Assembly: GCA_030765045.1 (NCBI GenBank)
Contig: CM060965.1
Coordinates: 152,190,374-152,254,373 of the forward strand
Source of the DNA: Tenodera sinensis
Taxonomy: Eukaryota; Arthropoda; Insecta; Mantodea; Mantidae
Direction: 5' to 3'
DNA: 64,000 nt
How positions within the stretch are numbered: the first letter of the stretch is position 1; the number at the start of each line of letters is the position of its first letter. The position numbers were made by a program, and so were the translations under genes. The notes below the pieces were generated by a model. That model had not been told where the DNA came from. It saw nothing but the letters and a program-made list of their open reading frames with translations, and made no database searches. Positions 53,533 to 64,000 of the stretch are shown here, piece by piece.

Positions 53533-54384
53533 AACTACAAATATTTACAAAAATATTAAACAAATAACGCAATAACAGCTCACAGTTACACACACGGCTT
53601 CTTTCGAACTAATGCTAGTGCTGCTCCTTGTACTATCTTCTGTGTCAGGCCTGACGCTGAATAGATGAATACCTTTTGTTTGCCTTACTGGATAAAAGAA
53701 AGAGGTTACTGCCTTTTGGTTTATTTTAAAAACTTTCTCCAACCTTCCTCAACATTTGTTCTCGCTGGTTCCCTGATGTAAACTCAATAACAAAAAAGTT
53801 TCACACTGCGTAACTTTTGCAGTGCACATATATAAAATTTTCCGAAAACATTTAATTTAAAAAATTATAACAGTTAACTGGGTAAACATAGAGAATTCAA
53901 AGTAGGCAGGTAGTAGCACTATAGTTTACTCTACCTAAGAAAAAAATATAGATGCATTCTAGCAGTTAGTTTGTTAGTTAGTGCGTGATGAGTGTAGAAA
54001 CAGCAAATATCGGACTTCTATTGAAAAAAACGTTTTCTGAAGAAATTTGGACCTATAGAAATGTATAATGACTCTGAAAAGGATATAACCTGATAGAGAA
54101 AACAATTCTGCATAGGATAATGTGTTCAAACCTGAAATTTATAACAAATGAATATTTATACCATGCTATTAGGAATCTGGCAACAGAGCGAGGGTAGAAA
54201 AGGACGCGGCTAATGGCAACTTGAATGCGCTAGATAGAGACAGAGATGTCCCATTTAACTCCATACCGTCTTCTAAGAGTGAAACGCTATATAGTTACAT
54301 CTAAGAGAGCACCCCATACAAAACATGTTTGTCCATTTTGTGTGCACACCGGCTCGCATTCGAAGAGAAAAGGCATAATGTAGT
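53533..54384. other. No gene recognised
   Basis: May include decayed 5' parts of the RTE-like relic that follows; nothing readable. Confidence 0.35.
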
Positions 54385-54940
54385 GCGACTATGGCTTGGA
54401 CAAATAATCTCCCTAAACAAAGACGGAGTAAAATCCAATGGAGAATAGGACTAGCATGGGGCACATTTTGGTCGCTTAGGTTCCTACTCACAGAGAAGAG
54501 ACTAAAAGTAAGTACAAAGTTAGAAATCCTAGACAAATATGTCTTTATTGCTGTCAGGCATGGTCCATGACAGAACTGAAAAAGCAGCTTAATGTTTGTC
54601 AAAGGAGAATGGAGCGTAAGATCCTAAACGTTTCACTAAGAGACCGAACCAGGAATGGGGAACTTAGAGGAAGGACAAAAATGCGCAATGTAGTAGAAAA
54701 AGCAGAAAACGTAAAATGGAAACGGGTTGGACACTTATCACACATGGATCACCAGAAATGGGTGCACCGCATCACAATGCGGGACGGACCAGATGGACAG
54801 ACTACTTTCGAACCAAATCGGAAAGTCAATTGTCAAGAGTCACAAGAAACAGCGAAGTATGGAGACAGCTGGAGTCAAATAGGAATCAAGAAGCATCAAA
54901 TAGGGCAGAAAGACGATGACAAAAATTGTGAAAAGTGCAG
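54385..54940 (+). pseudogene. RTE-type LINE ORF2 C-terminal relic
   Basis: Broken frames read LGQIISLNKDGVKSNGE, then QRRMERKILNVSLRDRTRNG then ELRGRTKMRNVVEKAENVKW, GHLSHMDHQKW, and in another frame TRWTDYFRTKSESQLSRVTR and NSEVWRQLESNRNQE. The order YLGQxIS ... MERxxLxxSLRDRxRN ... RRTxxxDVxExxxxLKW ... GHxxRMDxxRW ... RWxDxxxxxxGxxWxxxxxxRxxWRxLE is typical of RTE ORF2 C-termini. A frameshift lies near 54720. RT core and endonuclease are absent. Confidence 0.8.
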
Positions 54941-56753
54941 TGCAGAAGTGTCTGGAGACACGAAAAGTGGAAGGATTTTATAATTGGAAAATAGGATTAG
55001 GAATAAGAAGGCAGTTCAGCAACACAACAAAACTCCCAAGGATTCGCCCACCTTCGGAGCTCATTTACGAGTTAGTCCCTGTGTAAACCGGAGGCCTTTG
55101 TCCTTACGGGATGCCTATAAGCTAAATTTACTATTATTTATTATTACATTGTGCTCTACCACATTAGCACATGATCGCGGCCACCCCTGAGTACCCATAC
55201 TCCTTCCCCCACAGTTTCACATATAGATACTACAATCTATGGAATGTTACATTCATTCACTCAATGGAAACACGGTCAAGGTCATCAAGAACTGTTATAG
55301 TCCAGCAACTCGTGGGGACATGGGGACACGGTGAGACAATAACAAAATCGGATTCCTTATATCGCTAAAATTAGACACAACTTTCAATAATGCAAAACTT
55401 AAACATTTTAAAGTATGAAGGTTTATCTCAGTCTCTTTGATTTAGATATACTTCGATACCACCCTGCCCTAATCTTAGGACCTTTTCCTTCGGATTTTAC
55501 GCCATTGTGTCATCTCGCCGCTCTTTCTCTGTTTGGTCATTTTGTTGTAGTCTTCTACATTTGCTATGAATTCTGTATAATCTGAGACCTCCATAGAGTT
55601 AATACTACAGTTTTATAAGACCTGCTTCAAAAACAATTGTTTTAACTTTATTCTCATATTCTTCAAACAAAAATATGCGCCACATACATGTATATCTTAA
55701 TTAGTTTCTAAACTAATCTCGAAATTATTGTTAGATCTACTTTTTCTGCTTATATAGCAGTTACGCGCAGGTATAAATTAATTTATAACTTTCTGTGCAC
55801 TAATTTTAATAAATTTAGTACATCTGTTTTAGGCAATTTTTACTTTCCCTAACACGTACACTCGCTTCCATTTATTCGTCACCGAGGCTTCGGGAGGCAT
55901 CCTACTGGCCTTCACAGGTAGAGTGTGTATAGCTAGGAGGTATGTGTATCTTTTACCTTTGCAAGCATGCACTGAAGCCAAGTTTTACATTGACAGTTCT
56001 AGAGTATTCAAATGCGAATATACTCGTATAAGTTTGAGCAATATCTTCAAATAGCAAATTGGCTTCCACGTGACTACAATCCTTCCCCGATGCACCACCG
56101 CAGTGTTTGCATACATCGCCACAGCTACAGTTAAGGAACATTGGGATTGAATTTTCTAACGTTTTCATTTTCAAGCTATTTACTCGAAAACTGGCACGCT
56201 TAATGTTAGTAAATAAATGACTATTCTAGCCCAGGCCTGGGGGACTGGTATTCCCTGAACGCAGCCCGCTCATGGCGTTGCATTGATAACTGTGTTTAGC
56301 AGATAATGAAAATGAGTCGCTCAAGCTATTCCGCGAGTTCCCCAGGCCTCTAAATAATTTCTTAGGTAATACAGTTGAATGTTTTAAATTACCGAAAAAA
56401 TGCAATTTCTTTAAAACTACCTTGCGCAGTCACATTTGTTGAAATCTGATAGTGGCATTTTAATACATTAGTAGAATGAAAATAAATGTAAGTACTTGAT
56501 AGAAACTGATATTATTTGCAGAGAAATACATTTTTATTTTCATGAAGTTGTTGGGTTAAGTTTTTCATGTTTTTCAGTAGAAATGTTTTGTAAGCCAATG
56601 AATAAAGCAATCATAAAATGCAAATTTGCTTTGAATCTTTAAATAACAGGTTTGAAATTATGTATGCAATTGTACATGGAAGTCAGCGCAATACTAAAAT
56701 GTGAAGGATTGTTTTTATACGCAAAAAAGCATACTGTAACAATTTCACAATTC
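54941..56753. other. No gene recognised
   Basis: AT-rich. Short ORFs (for example 55953-56174 minus, Cys-rich) have no recognisable family. Confidence 0.35.
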
Positions 56754-57420
56754 GGCGAATCCCACTCCTGACACCAGTGTGACAAAATGACAAAATCAGT
56801 CCAGTCCAGTTACTTTTCTATCTTTTTATTGTCTTCTAAGCCTTTGCACAAATAGTTTTCTTCTCGAAGTTAACACAGTCTCCAGTCTTTCGTGATAGGA
56901 TAATTAACAGCCTTTACTTCTCCTAACCTTGACTCAATTCTTTCGGTATCTTGTTTCACTTTCTCTGTCTCTCATACACAAACTCTGACGATACAATCAC
57001 TCGACACTCGTTACGTCTTCTTTACGACGTGCCGACACACACAGCTGTCTCACACCCACTGACACATTGACCGATTGATGTCCGTAACTGTAACTCTGTC
57101 TCTGCTGTTTCCTTACCTCCTTAAATACAGGGGATGACGTCACACGGACCTTTCTCGATTTCCACAAACACCCAGCGGTGACGTAGCCAGATCTTTCTCG
57201 AAGGCTCTGGAAATCCTTTGCGTAGCCGCTTCATTGTTGTTAGCCATGTGTTTGCTTGCATGAGTGACCTTGTGTCTTCGTTTGCTCGCCGGCCTGATAC
57301 GTGATGTGAAGTAGCATAGTCCTGACAGTCTTTTGTTTTGAGCTGCACCCGGCGTCACAATACACTGTAGACTTGTAGAGGAAGTGGGTGAGTCCAATGG
57401 GGTAAACAGGAGCTCACGGG
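56754..57420 (-). mobile_element. LTR fragment with tRNA-Leu-like primer-binding site
   Basis: The minus strand has ...CATTTTGTCACACTGGTG then TCAGGAGTGGGATTCGCCGA at 56790-56755, nearly identical to the primer-binding region of the LTR element at 60640-60662. To its right (upstream on minus) is a promoter-like LTR with TGTATTTAAGGAGG near 57125 and no ORF. Internal sequence is lost after GAATTG. The left LTR limit (about 57400) is unclear. Probably a partial insertion of a related Ty3/gypsy-like family. Confidence 0.5.
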
Positions 57421-58526
<1,106 letters not shown>

Positions 58527-58920
58527 TAGGGCTAGGAAGTTCATACATTTGCATGTTTTTTCATAGGGGTTAAAATGTATGCTTTTACATTATGTGCACG
58601 AATTATGGAATTTTCAGTTATTTGGACGTGATTTTATGGTGCATATAACTGCATATTTTCTTGATTTTTGATAAATACATAATATTTCAATATTATAGCT
58701 CCTATACTGCATATTTTAATGGTTTTTATGGTTTTTTATTATTTTTTTCCATCTGGATAATATTTTTCATATTGGTAGTATTGCACATGATGATACAGCT
58801 CGCAAGGTGGCGAGAACTAATGATAAGTCATGTTGTCATGAAGTGAATCGCCTGTTTACATCCTCTCATTATATGTATGTGCATAGAGAATAATCAGTGC
58901 GTTATCTGAGAGGTTTATAT

Positions 58921-59413
58921 TGTGACTTTTTTTTTTGGTGTGAAGTAAAGAAGACAGATGTAGTCGGGATAAAGAAACACTTTTATTTCCGTAAACAATA
59001 ACTTTGTACACTCGTTGCAACAGCAAGAAAGTCTTTTTTCGATTCTCCAACAGCACGGCTCCGAACTCGTAACACAAAGAGCTGTCCCTTCTCCGTCGGC
59101 ACAACGCTTCACATCGTCTGTCCGTCTCCGTCGGCACGACTACTCAACGCTTCACATACGTCTGACTGCCCCTTCTGTCGCACTTTACCGCTATTTATAT
59201 CTCCCAGGCACTATTCTGGAAAGTTCAGTTATTGCGGTCAAATACAAAGCGGAAGATTCTCGAAGTCTCTATCCTTTGCTCTCTTTCGGCAAGCGCCCCA
59301 ACAATGCGGTCATGCTCTGTCTCTTTCCTTCGGCTCCTTTGCGGTAGTGCCGACAATAATGCGATGCGTGACACTGCTGTTGTCGGCAATTAGATGCGGC
59401 GGGCGCGGTGACA
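58921..59413 (-). repeat. 3' LTR
   Basis: 493 bp. Contains a TATA-like TATAAATAGCGG (about 59200-59189), the polyadenylation signal GGAAATAAAAG (about 58998-58985) and an A-tract just inside the end. Matches 60660-61173. Confidence 0.88.
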
Positions 59414-60119
59414 CTGCTCCCTCCTCAGAGTTGGTCGTCCCGACCAGCACTATCACTGCGGCATCTCCCTTGCGCCCCGGTGGACTAACCCATCGAACCT
59501 CTTCTCCAGGAGGCACGATCCTAGGTATCGCTGTTGGATAGTGTCCCTTGGTCCGGGTAGGACGATGTATGCCATCCTGCTTCGAAATTCTGCAACAGTA
59601 CCGCCGGTCTTGACAGTCCCTCGTCCAGTTGCCCTTCTTCCTGGTGTGTTGACGGGCCATCCTGCGCACTTGGAAACGGCTCACTGGGTACCATGTCCGC
59701 CGACCTCTCTGGCGCACCTTCGCAGCCACCTTGCTTCCGATGGGTCCGGCAACAAACCCCGCCACATCCGCGCGAGTCGCGTCCACCGCTGCACTCGCGT
59801 TCACTCGTGCTCGGCACGGCCTCTCCTGTATCCTGCCGTCCAAGATGATGTCCACCATTCTTCCGTTCACGGCACTATGCGTCAGGTGATTGGATGGCTC
59901 CGACGGTCCCCCCATGTCACACGCCAAGTCGGTTCTCGCGTGTTGCTCGCTTGCTTGTGCGCTTCCCTGCTGATCGTCCTCCACGTCATATCCTGGTTGG
60001 TTACGTACCCGACACACTCCTCCAGGGGATCCTCGACGACGTCCCTGAACTGCCCCTTTGTCTTCCCTGAGACGCACACTTTCGTTATCTGAAACGGGCG
60101 CAACTGTCGCCTCGGCCAC
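59414..60119 (-). pseudogene. Protease-like remnant and pol tail in the -1 frame
   Basis: This frame opens at a GTG overlapping the gag-like stop by one base, in the -1 frame. Near 59870-59760 it reads VDIILDGRIQERPCRARVNA then SAAVDATRADVAG, which lines up with the retropepsin pattern (xVxGRxxxRPCRxxVDTGAxxxxVRxDV) but has VNASAA where VDTGA is expected: the catalytic Asp is gone. It then passes directly to IPRIVPPGEEVRWVSP and RKGDAAVIV, resembling the end of pol, so about 3 kb of pol is deleted. The open frame runs on into the LTR. Confidence 0.55.
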
Positions 60120-60580
60120 TAGGTGCTCCCTCCCCGGCTCCGCGCTATTCCGTCTGCCCCTGGCATCAGTACTTTGACGCTCTCGTCAACTCTTACTACC
60201 AGGGCGCCAAGACGTTCCCCGTCGTTCTCCATGACGTCCACGTGCTGGCAGAGGTCTTCCACCTTTTCGCCGAGTTCTTCCACGTCTTCCGTCACGCCAA
60301 TCAGTTCGCCATCAATTTTCGCCGATAGCTCCGTCTTCATCTCTTTCAGCTCGGCAGCGAGGTTGTTGATTGACGTTTCCATTTTGGCAGCGAGGTTGTC
60401 GTTTGCCGTCTTCATCTCTTTCAGCTCGGCAACGAGGTTGTCGTTTCTCGTTTCCATTTTGGCAGCGAGGTTGTCGTTTGACGTTTCCATTTTGGCAGCG
60501 AGGTTGTCGTTTGCCGTCTTCATTTCGGCGAATAATTCTTTCATCATTGCCATCATCCTGGTTTCCGAATCTCCCTCCAT
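60119..60580 (-). CDS. Gag-like coiled-coil protein, 153 aa
   Basis: Begins at an ATG about 60 nt after the primer-binding site. Residues about 15-85 contain five or six imperfect 11-residue repeats of the kind xxxNDNLAAKM (KTANDNLAAKM, ETSNDNLAAKM, ETRNDNLVAEL, ...), a right-handed hendecad coiled coil. A second helical part follows (VTEDVEELGEKVEDLCQHVDV). No zinc knuckle. Resembles the gag N-terminus seen at 29.1 kb. The frame is intact, which may reflect young age or use of the protein for packaging. TAG at 60121-60119 ends it where the -1 frame opens. Confidence 0.7.
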   Translation of the reverse strand: MEGDSETRMMAMMKELFAEMKTANDNLAAKMETSNDNLAAKMETRNDNLVAELKEMKTANDNLAAKMETSINNLAAELKEMKTELSAKIDGELIGVTEDVEELGEKVEDLCQHVDVMENDGERLGALVVRVDESVKVLMPGADGIARSRGGST

Positions 60581-60642
60581 CTTGGTTCTAACGTTGCAAC
60601 TTCTAACGACGATGTAACGAAACTAGAAGCAATTCGACGAAT

Positions 60643-60660
60643 CCCACTCCTGACACCAGT
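60643..60660 (-). other. Primer-binding site, tRNA-Leu-like
   Basis: TGGTGTCAGGAGTGGGAT lies two bases after the 5' LTR. It complements the 3' end of insect-type tRNA-Leu (…CCCACTTCTGACACCA, from memory) with one mismatch. The same sequence occurs at 56760-56777. Confidence 0.65.
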
Positions 60661-60662
60661 GT

Positions 60663-60694
<32 letters not shown>

Positions 60695-61173
60695 GGTGTG
60701 AAGTAAAGAAGACAGATGTAGTCGGGATAAAGAAACACTTTTATTTCCGTAAACAGTAACTTTGTACACTCGTTGCAACAGCAAGAAAGTCTTTTTTCGA
60801 TTCTCCAACAGCACGGCTCCGAACTCGTAACACAAAGAATTGTCCCTTCTCCGTCGGCACAACGCTTCACATCGTCTGTCCGTCTCCGTCGGCACGACTA
60901 CTCAACGCTTCACATACGTCTGACTGCCCCTTCTGTCGCACTTTACCGCTATTTATATCTCCCAGGCACTATTCTGGAAAGTTCAGTTATTGCGGTGAAA
61001 TACAAAGCAGAGAAGATTCTCGAAGTCTCTATCCTTTTCTCTCTTTCGGCAAGCGGCCCAACAATGCGGCCAGGCTCTGTCTCTTTCCTTCGGCTCCTTT
61101 GCGGTAGTGCCGACAATAATGCGATGGGTGACACTGCTGTTGTCGGCAATTAGATGCGGCGGGCGCGGTGACA
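60660..61173 (-). repeat. 5' LTR
   Basis: 514 bp, with a T28 (A-tract on the coding strand) at 60666-60693. TATA-like TATAAATAGCGG at about 60957-60946 would start transcription. Matches 58921-59413. Confidence 0.88.
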
Positions 61174-61336
61174 ATATTAACAAAGATAAAGTGCAGGTCA
61201 GCGTTTTGAGCATCACGATTATAGCAACACTTGCTTGCCCACCAGTAGTTGCGTCGTGGTATTCAAATGTAACAGTGTTGTGAACTGGTTCCCACCAAAT
61301 TAAATTAGGCGTATAATGTGTTAAAAAGCTCTTCAA

Positions 61337-62815
61337 ATGCCAAAAACAAAACCAACTTCGAGTGCTAGATTAATTAATTTACAGAAAGGGTTTTCGAGTG
61401 ATTTAATATCTACAGATAATAGGTATTGTTTTGTGGAGCGTGTGAGTAAAATGTAGGAAGTGAGAAAATATTTCAAACAGTTCAGCACATAAACCAGCAA
61501 AGCACAAGGAGAATTTAATCAGAAAATTTGCAAAGAACCTGTTCAAAAACAGCTAGTAGAGTGTTTAGGAAGTACTGAATTTTCCAATGACTTGTGCCAT
61601 GCATTTTTAGCTGCTGATATTCTCTTCTTCAAAATTAATAGTCCGACATTTAAAAAGCTATATCAACCTTCTTGTCAAGTACACTTGACAACATGTGCCT
61701 GAAGAAAGTACACTGCGTAAGACTTATGTAGTACATTGTTACAATAACGTATTGTCAAATATACAAAATGACTTAGCGGTTCAGTTTGTATGGTTGTCTG
61801 TTGATGAAATCCCTGATTTTGAGCGCCATTCTATTGCGAATATAATCATGGGCGCTTTAAATAATGAACAAAAGACTACACCTTATCTTCTTAATGTGAG
61901 CGAATTGTCGGCCACTGGCAATGTAACTGTGACCCAGTTTGTGATGGACTCTTTGAAATTACTATGGGGTTACTTTTATTTGTTACTGATACAGGTCCTT
62001 ATATGGTAAAATCAGGACAAACACCGAAAGGTATTTTTCCTAACTAAATTCACATAACTTGTTTGGCAGACACTCTTCATCGCATTTCTGAGATAATACG
62101 TGATTCTTTCCTATAGGTAGAGTTGTGTCCAGTACAAAGAGAATTTTTGTTAAATCTCCTAAAAGAGTTAAGTTGTTTAGATCGGCAGCACCTAATATCC
62201 GACTTCCTCCTGCACCAGTGTTAACTCGATGGGGAACATGGGTCGATGTAGTTTTATACTTCGCTGAGCTCATAGAAAAAGTCGAAGAGGTTGTTAATTC
62301 ATTGGACTCGAATGATATTTCAATAGAACCTGTGCAAAATATTCTGTCAGGCACTGAATTAAAAGAGGATCTTAGTTTCATATCTGCCCATTTTTCTTTC
62401 TTACCAACAGCCATAACGGCATTGGAAGCTGTAGGACCTCCTTTGCATGAATCACTTACTGTCTTTGAAAAAGATAGGCTCCAGGTAGCATAGGACAAAA
62501 AGTGAAACAGAGAGTGAATTATGTAATTTCAAAAAATTCTGGTTATAAGCAGATGTGCGATATTCGAGACATCCTCAAAAGGAAACCATCTGTCATACCA
62601 AGAGACTTCACTCTCTCTGTGAAGCAGTTAACATAATTTAAATATATCCCAATAACATCTTGTGACGTGGAGTTTTTCACGTTACAAAAGTGTTTTGCGA
62701 GACAACAGACAATGTTTTACAGTTGAAAATTTGTGCAAAATGTTGGTTGTGAACTGCAATTTAGCAGTTAATATCACCGGCGGGACCACTTCTGCTTCAA
62801 CCTCTAAGGAATAAG
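61337..62815 (+). pseudogene. hAT transposase pseudogene (CGGBP1-like type)
   Basis: Starts at ATG 61337 (MPKTKPTSSARLINLQKGFS). Broken frames: EFSNDLCHAFLAADILFFKI, VPEESTLRKTYV with VWLSVDEIPDFE (catalytic Asp region; VDETTD normal), YLLNVSELSATGNVTVTQFV, LITDTGPYMVKSGQTPKG then IHITCLADTLHRISEIIRDS (CLAHxLHR motif), VSSTKRIFVKSPKRVKLF, LPPAPVLTRWGTWVDVVLYF (LTRWGTW, strongly conserved), and C-terminal dimerisation SFSRYKSVLRDNRQCFTVEN then LCKMLVVNCN. Order and blocks match animal hAT proteins that are annotated as CGG-repeat-binding-protein-like. Several stops and frameshifts; the LTR element lies upstream of the start, not in the frame. Confidence 0.85.
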
Positions 62816-62972
62816 GTAACTTTATTATTTATACTAACTCGTCTTTTCTACTGCAAAGGGATATTAATTGTTTTAATTAAATAGTGCATATTTCTTGGCA
62901 TATTTTCAAGATTTTAAGAGCATATTGGCATGCATTTTTCAGTGTTTTTAGGGCATGAACTTCCGAGCCCTA

Positions 62973-63352
<380 letters not shown>

Positions 63353-63559
63353 TGCGTACATGTATAAAATAACACAAAAAATTGAATATAATCACATTCG
63401 CTACAAAAATATTAATTTCATATTTTTTAACTTCTGTACATATCAGAGTGCAGCAAACAGCATGTTGAAGAGTAATGTGCGTGGACGTGTGAGAGAAAAA
63501 TGAGCTAGGAAACCGAAGGCAGGTATGCACATTGCTCATGTGCTTCCGTGTGGTTCCTT
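63353..63559. other. No gene recognised
   Basis: AT-rich, ends with a C10 tract near 63562 at the SINE tail. Confidence 0.35.
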
Positions 63560-63930
63560 TCCCCCCCCCCCTTATTTTCCTGTTTAATCTCCTCTTGTGT
63601 AGAACTTACAAGCCCTTGAGCCAGGCCTCTTGGTGAGCACAGGATCCTATGGACCGGACAGTGTAAAGACCCGCAAGCGGGTGGTCAGCCAAACACCAGA
63701 TATAATAGTGAGGAAGAGGATGATACGAAATGCAGGCGACATCAAATGATTGGAATGGTGATAATGGAGCATTTTGTGGAATGAGTGGCGGGGGAAATGG
63801 GAGAACCCGGAGGAACCCCGCTCTGACGCCGCTTCGTCCACCACAATTACCACATGCGGGTCCCTAGGACTGAACCCGGGCCGCCTAGGTTGTAGGCGAA
63901 CGCTCTAACCGCTCGGCCACGGCGCCACCC
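63560..63930 (-). mobile_element. tRNA-derived SINE, family A, copy 2 (well preserved)
   Basis: On the minus strand from 63930: GGTGGCGCCGTGGCCGAGCG (A box TGGCCGAGCGG), GTTAGAGCGTTCGCC, a variable-arm-like ACCTAGGCGGCCC, B box GGTTCAGTCCT, then ACCCGCATGTGGTAATTGTGG and a tail with GGCTTGTAAGTTCTACACAAG. The head with a type II tRNA look suggests tRNA-Ser or tRNA-Leu ancestry. Ends in a G10 run on the minus strand. Better preserved than 15137-15487. Confidence 0.85.
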
Positions 63931-64000
63931 AGGTGTGGTTGACTAGGAGGAAAACACGTGTTGTAGAGAGAACGCTGTATTTCCTGGAAACCTACTGCTC
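63931..64000. other. Right edge, unassigned
   Basis: Seventy bases with no recognised feature. Confidence 0.3.

Larger units (their letters stand above)
58921..61173 (-). mobile_element. Non-autonomous Ty3/gypsy-like LTR retrotransposon, 2.25 kb
   Basis: LTRs at 58921-59413 and 60660-61173 align end to end with about a dozen substitutions plus a longer A-tract in the right copy (roughly 97% identical by eye). Read on minus they start TGTCACCGCGCCC and end ...GTCAC(A). ATATT flanks the element (58917-58921, 61174-61178; one base ambiguous). The primer site CTGGTGTCAGGAGTGGGAT follows the 5' LTR and fits a tRNA-Leu 3' end. Only gag-like and protease-like remnants are inside; RT, RNase H and integrase are deleted. 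It must rely on a relative for movement. Confidence 0.88.
58527..62972 (+). mobile_element. hAT element (CGGBP1-like type) carrying a nested LTR retrotransposon
   Basis: Terminal inverted repeats TAGGGCTAGGAAGTTCAT (58527-58544) and its complement with one mismatch (62955-62972). Flanks ATGATAAT and ATGATGAT agree at 7 of 8 bases, as expected for a hAT 8-bp duplication inside a microsatellite. Total 4446 bp, about 2.2 kb without the LTR element at 58921-61173. Subterminal GCATATTTTCTTG-like motifs recur near both ends, the kind of repeat hAT transposases bind. The transposase frame lies at 61337-62815 and is broken. Confidence 0.85.

Noticed and set aside
59541..60092. Long + strand ORFs opposite the LTR element (for example 183 codons)
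   Set aside because: Shadows of the GC-rich minus-strand gag/protease frames; no recognisable domain.

Overview
This is a eukaryotic, almost certainly arthropod, genomic window. It is AT-rich, has spliced genes, and is dominated by layers of transposable elements (TEs): Jockey-type and other LINEs, a Penelope-like element with a GIY-YIG domain, BEL/Pao and Ty3/gypsy-like LTR elements, piggyBac, mariner/Tc1, three kinds of hAT, a Helitron helicase, tRNA-derived SINEs, MITEs and long triplet microsatellites. Nothing prokaryotic is present. I cannot name the species from sequence alone.

Host genes are sparse. One is complete: a three-exon TXNDC17 (TRP14) thioredoxin-like gene on the + strand (33468-33615, 33744-33822, 41862-42021; 128 aa, WCPDC active site). 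Its second intron is about 8 kb and filled with nested TEs. A second + strand gene is represented only by its probable last exon (19750-19912), which resembles the C-terminal end of SAC3/GANP-type proteins. Two further exon-like segments (22806-22901 and 38062-38199) are weak.

Layout. 1-2.6 kb: a decayed LINE interrupted by a possible piggyBac-type terminus. 3.2-4.3 kb: a foldback element, a SINE and a hammerhead-like Penelope-type motif. 4.65-12.7 kb: a long Jockey-clade retrotransposon (minus strand, ORF1 plus ORF2) split by an intact 2.5 kb piggyBac element at a TTAA. 13-14.2 kb: a 5'-truncated Penelope-like element. 14-23.4 kb: mostly unassigned DNA with SINEs, two hairpin elements, the SAC3-like exon and a 92-bp tandem array. 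24-26.6 kb: BEL/Pao pol relic. 26.8-27.7 kb: GTF2IRD2-like hAT relic. 28.4-32.5 kb: LINE end, gypsy-like gag remnant and a dimeric higher-order tandem array. 33.4-42.3 kb: TXNDC17. 42.6-57.4 kb: two mariners, minisatellite, Helitron, MITEs, Tc1-like and RTE relics and an LTR fragment. 58.5-63 kb: a hAT element carrying a nested LTR retrotransposon, flanked by microsatellites. 63.6-63.9 kb: a SINE.

The strongest observations are these. The Jockey ORF2 frame is restored exactly when piggyBac is removed. The inactivating changes in that ORF2 all fit CpG transitions. Palindromic elements occur whose outer arms differ between copies of one family, with direct repeats overlapping the arms. A LINE derivative joins the 5' leader directly to the ORF2 end. 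A hAT element holds a young non-autonomous LTR element.
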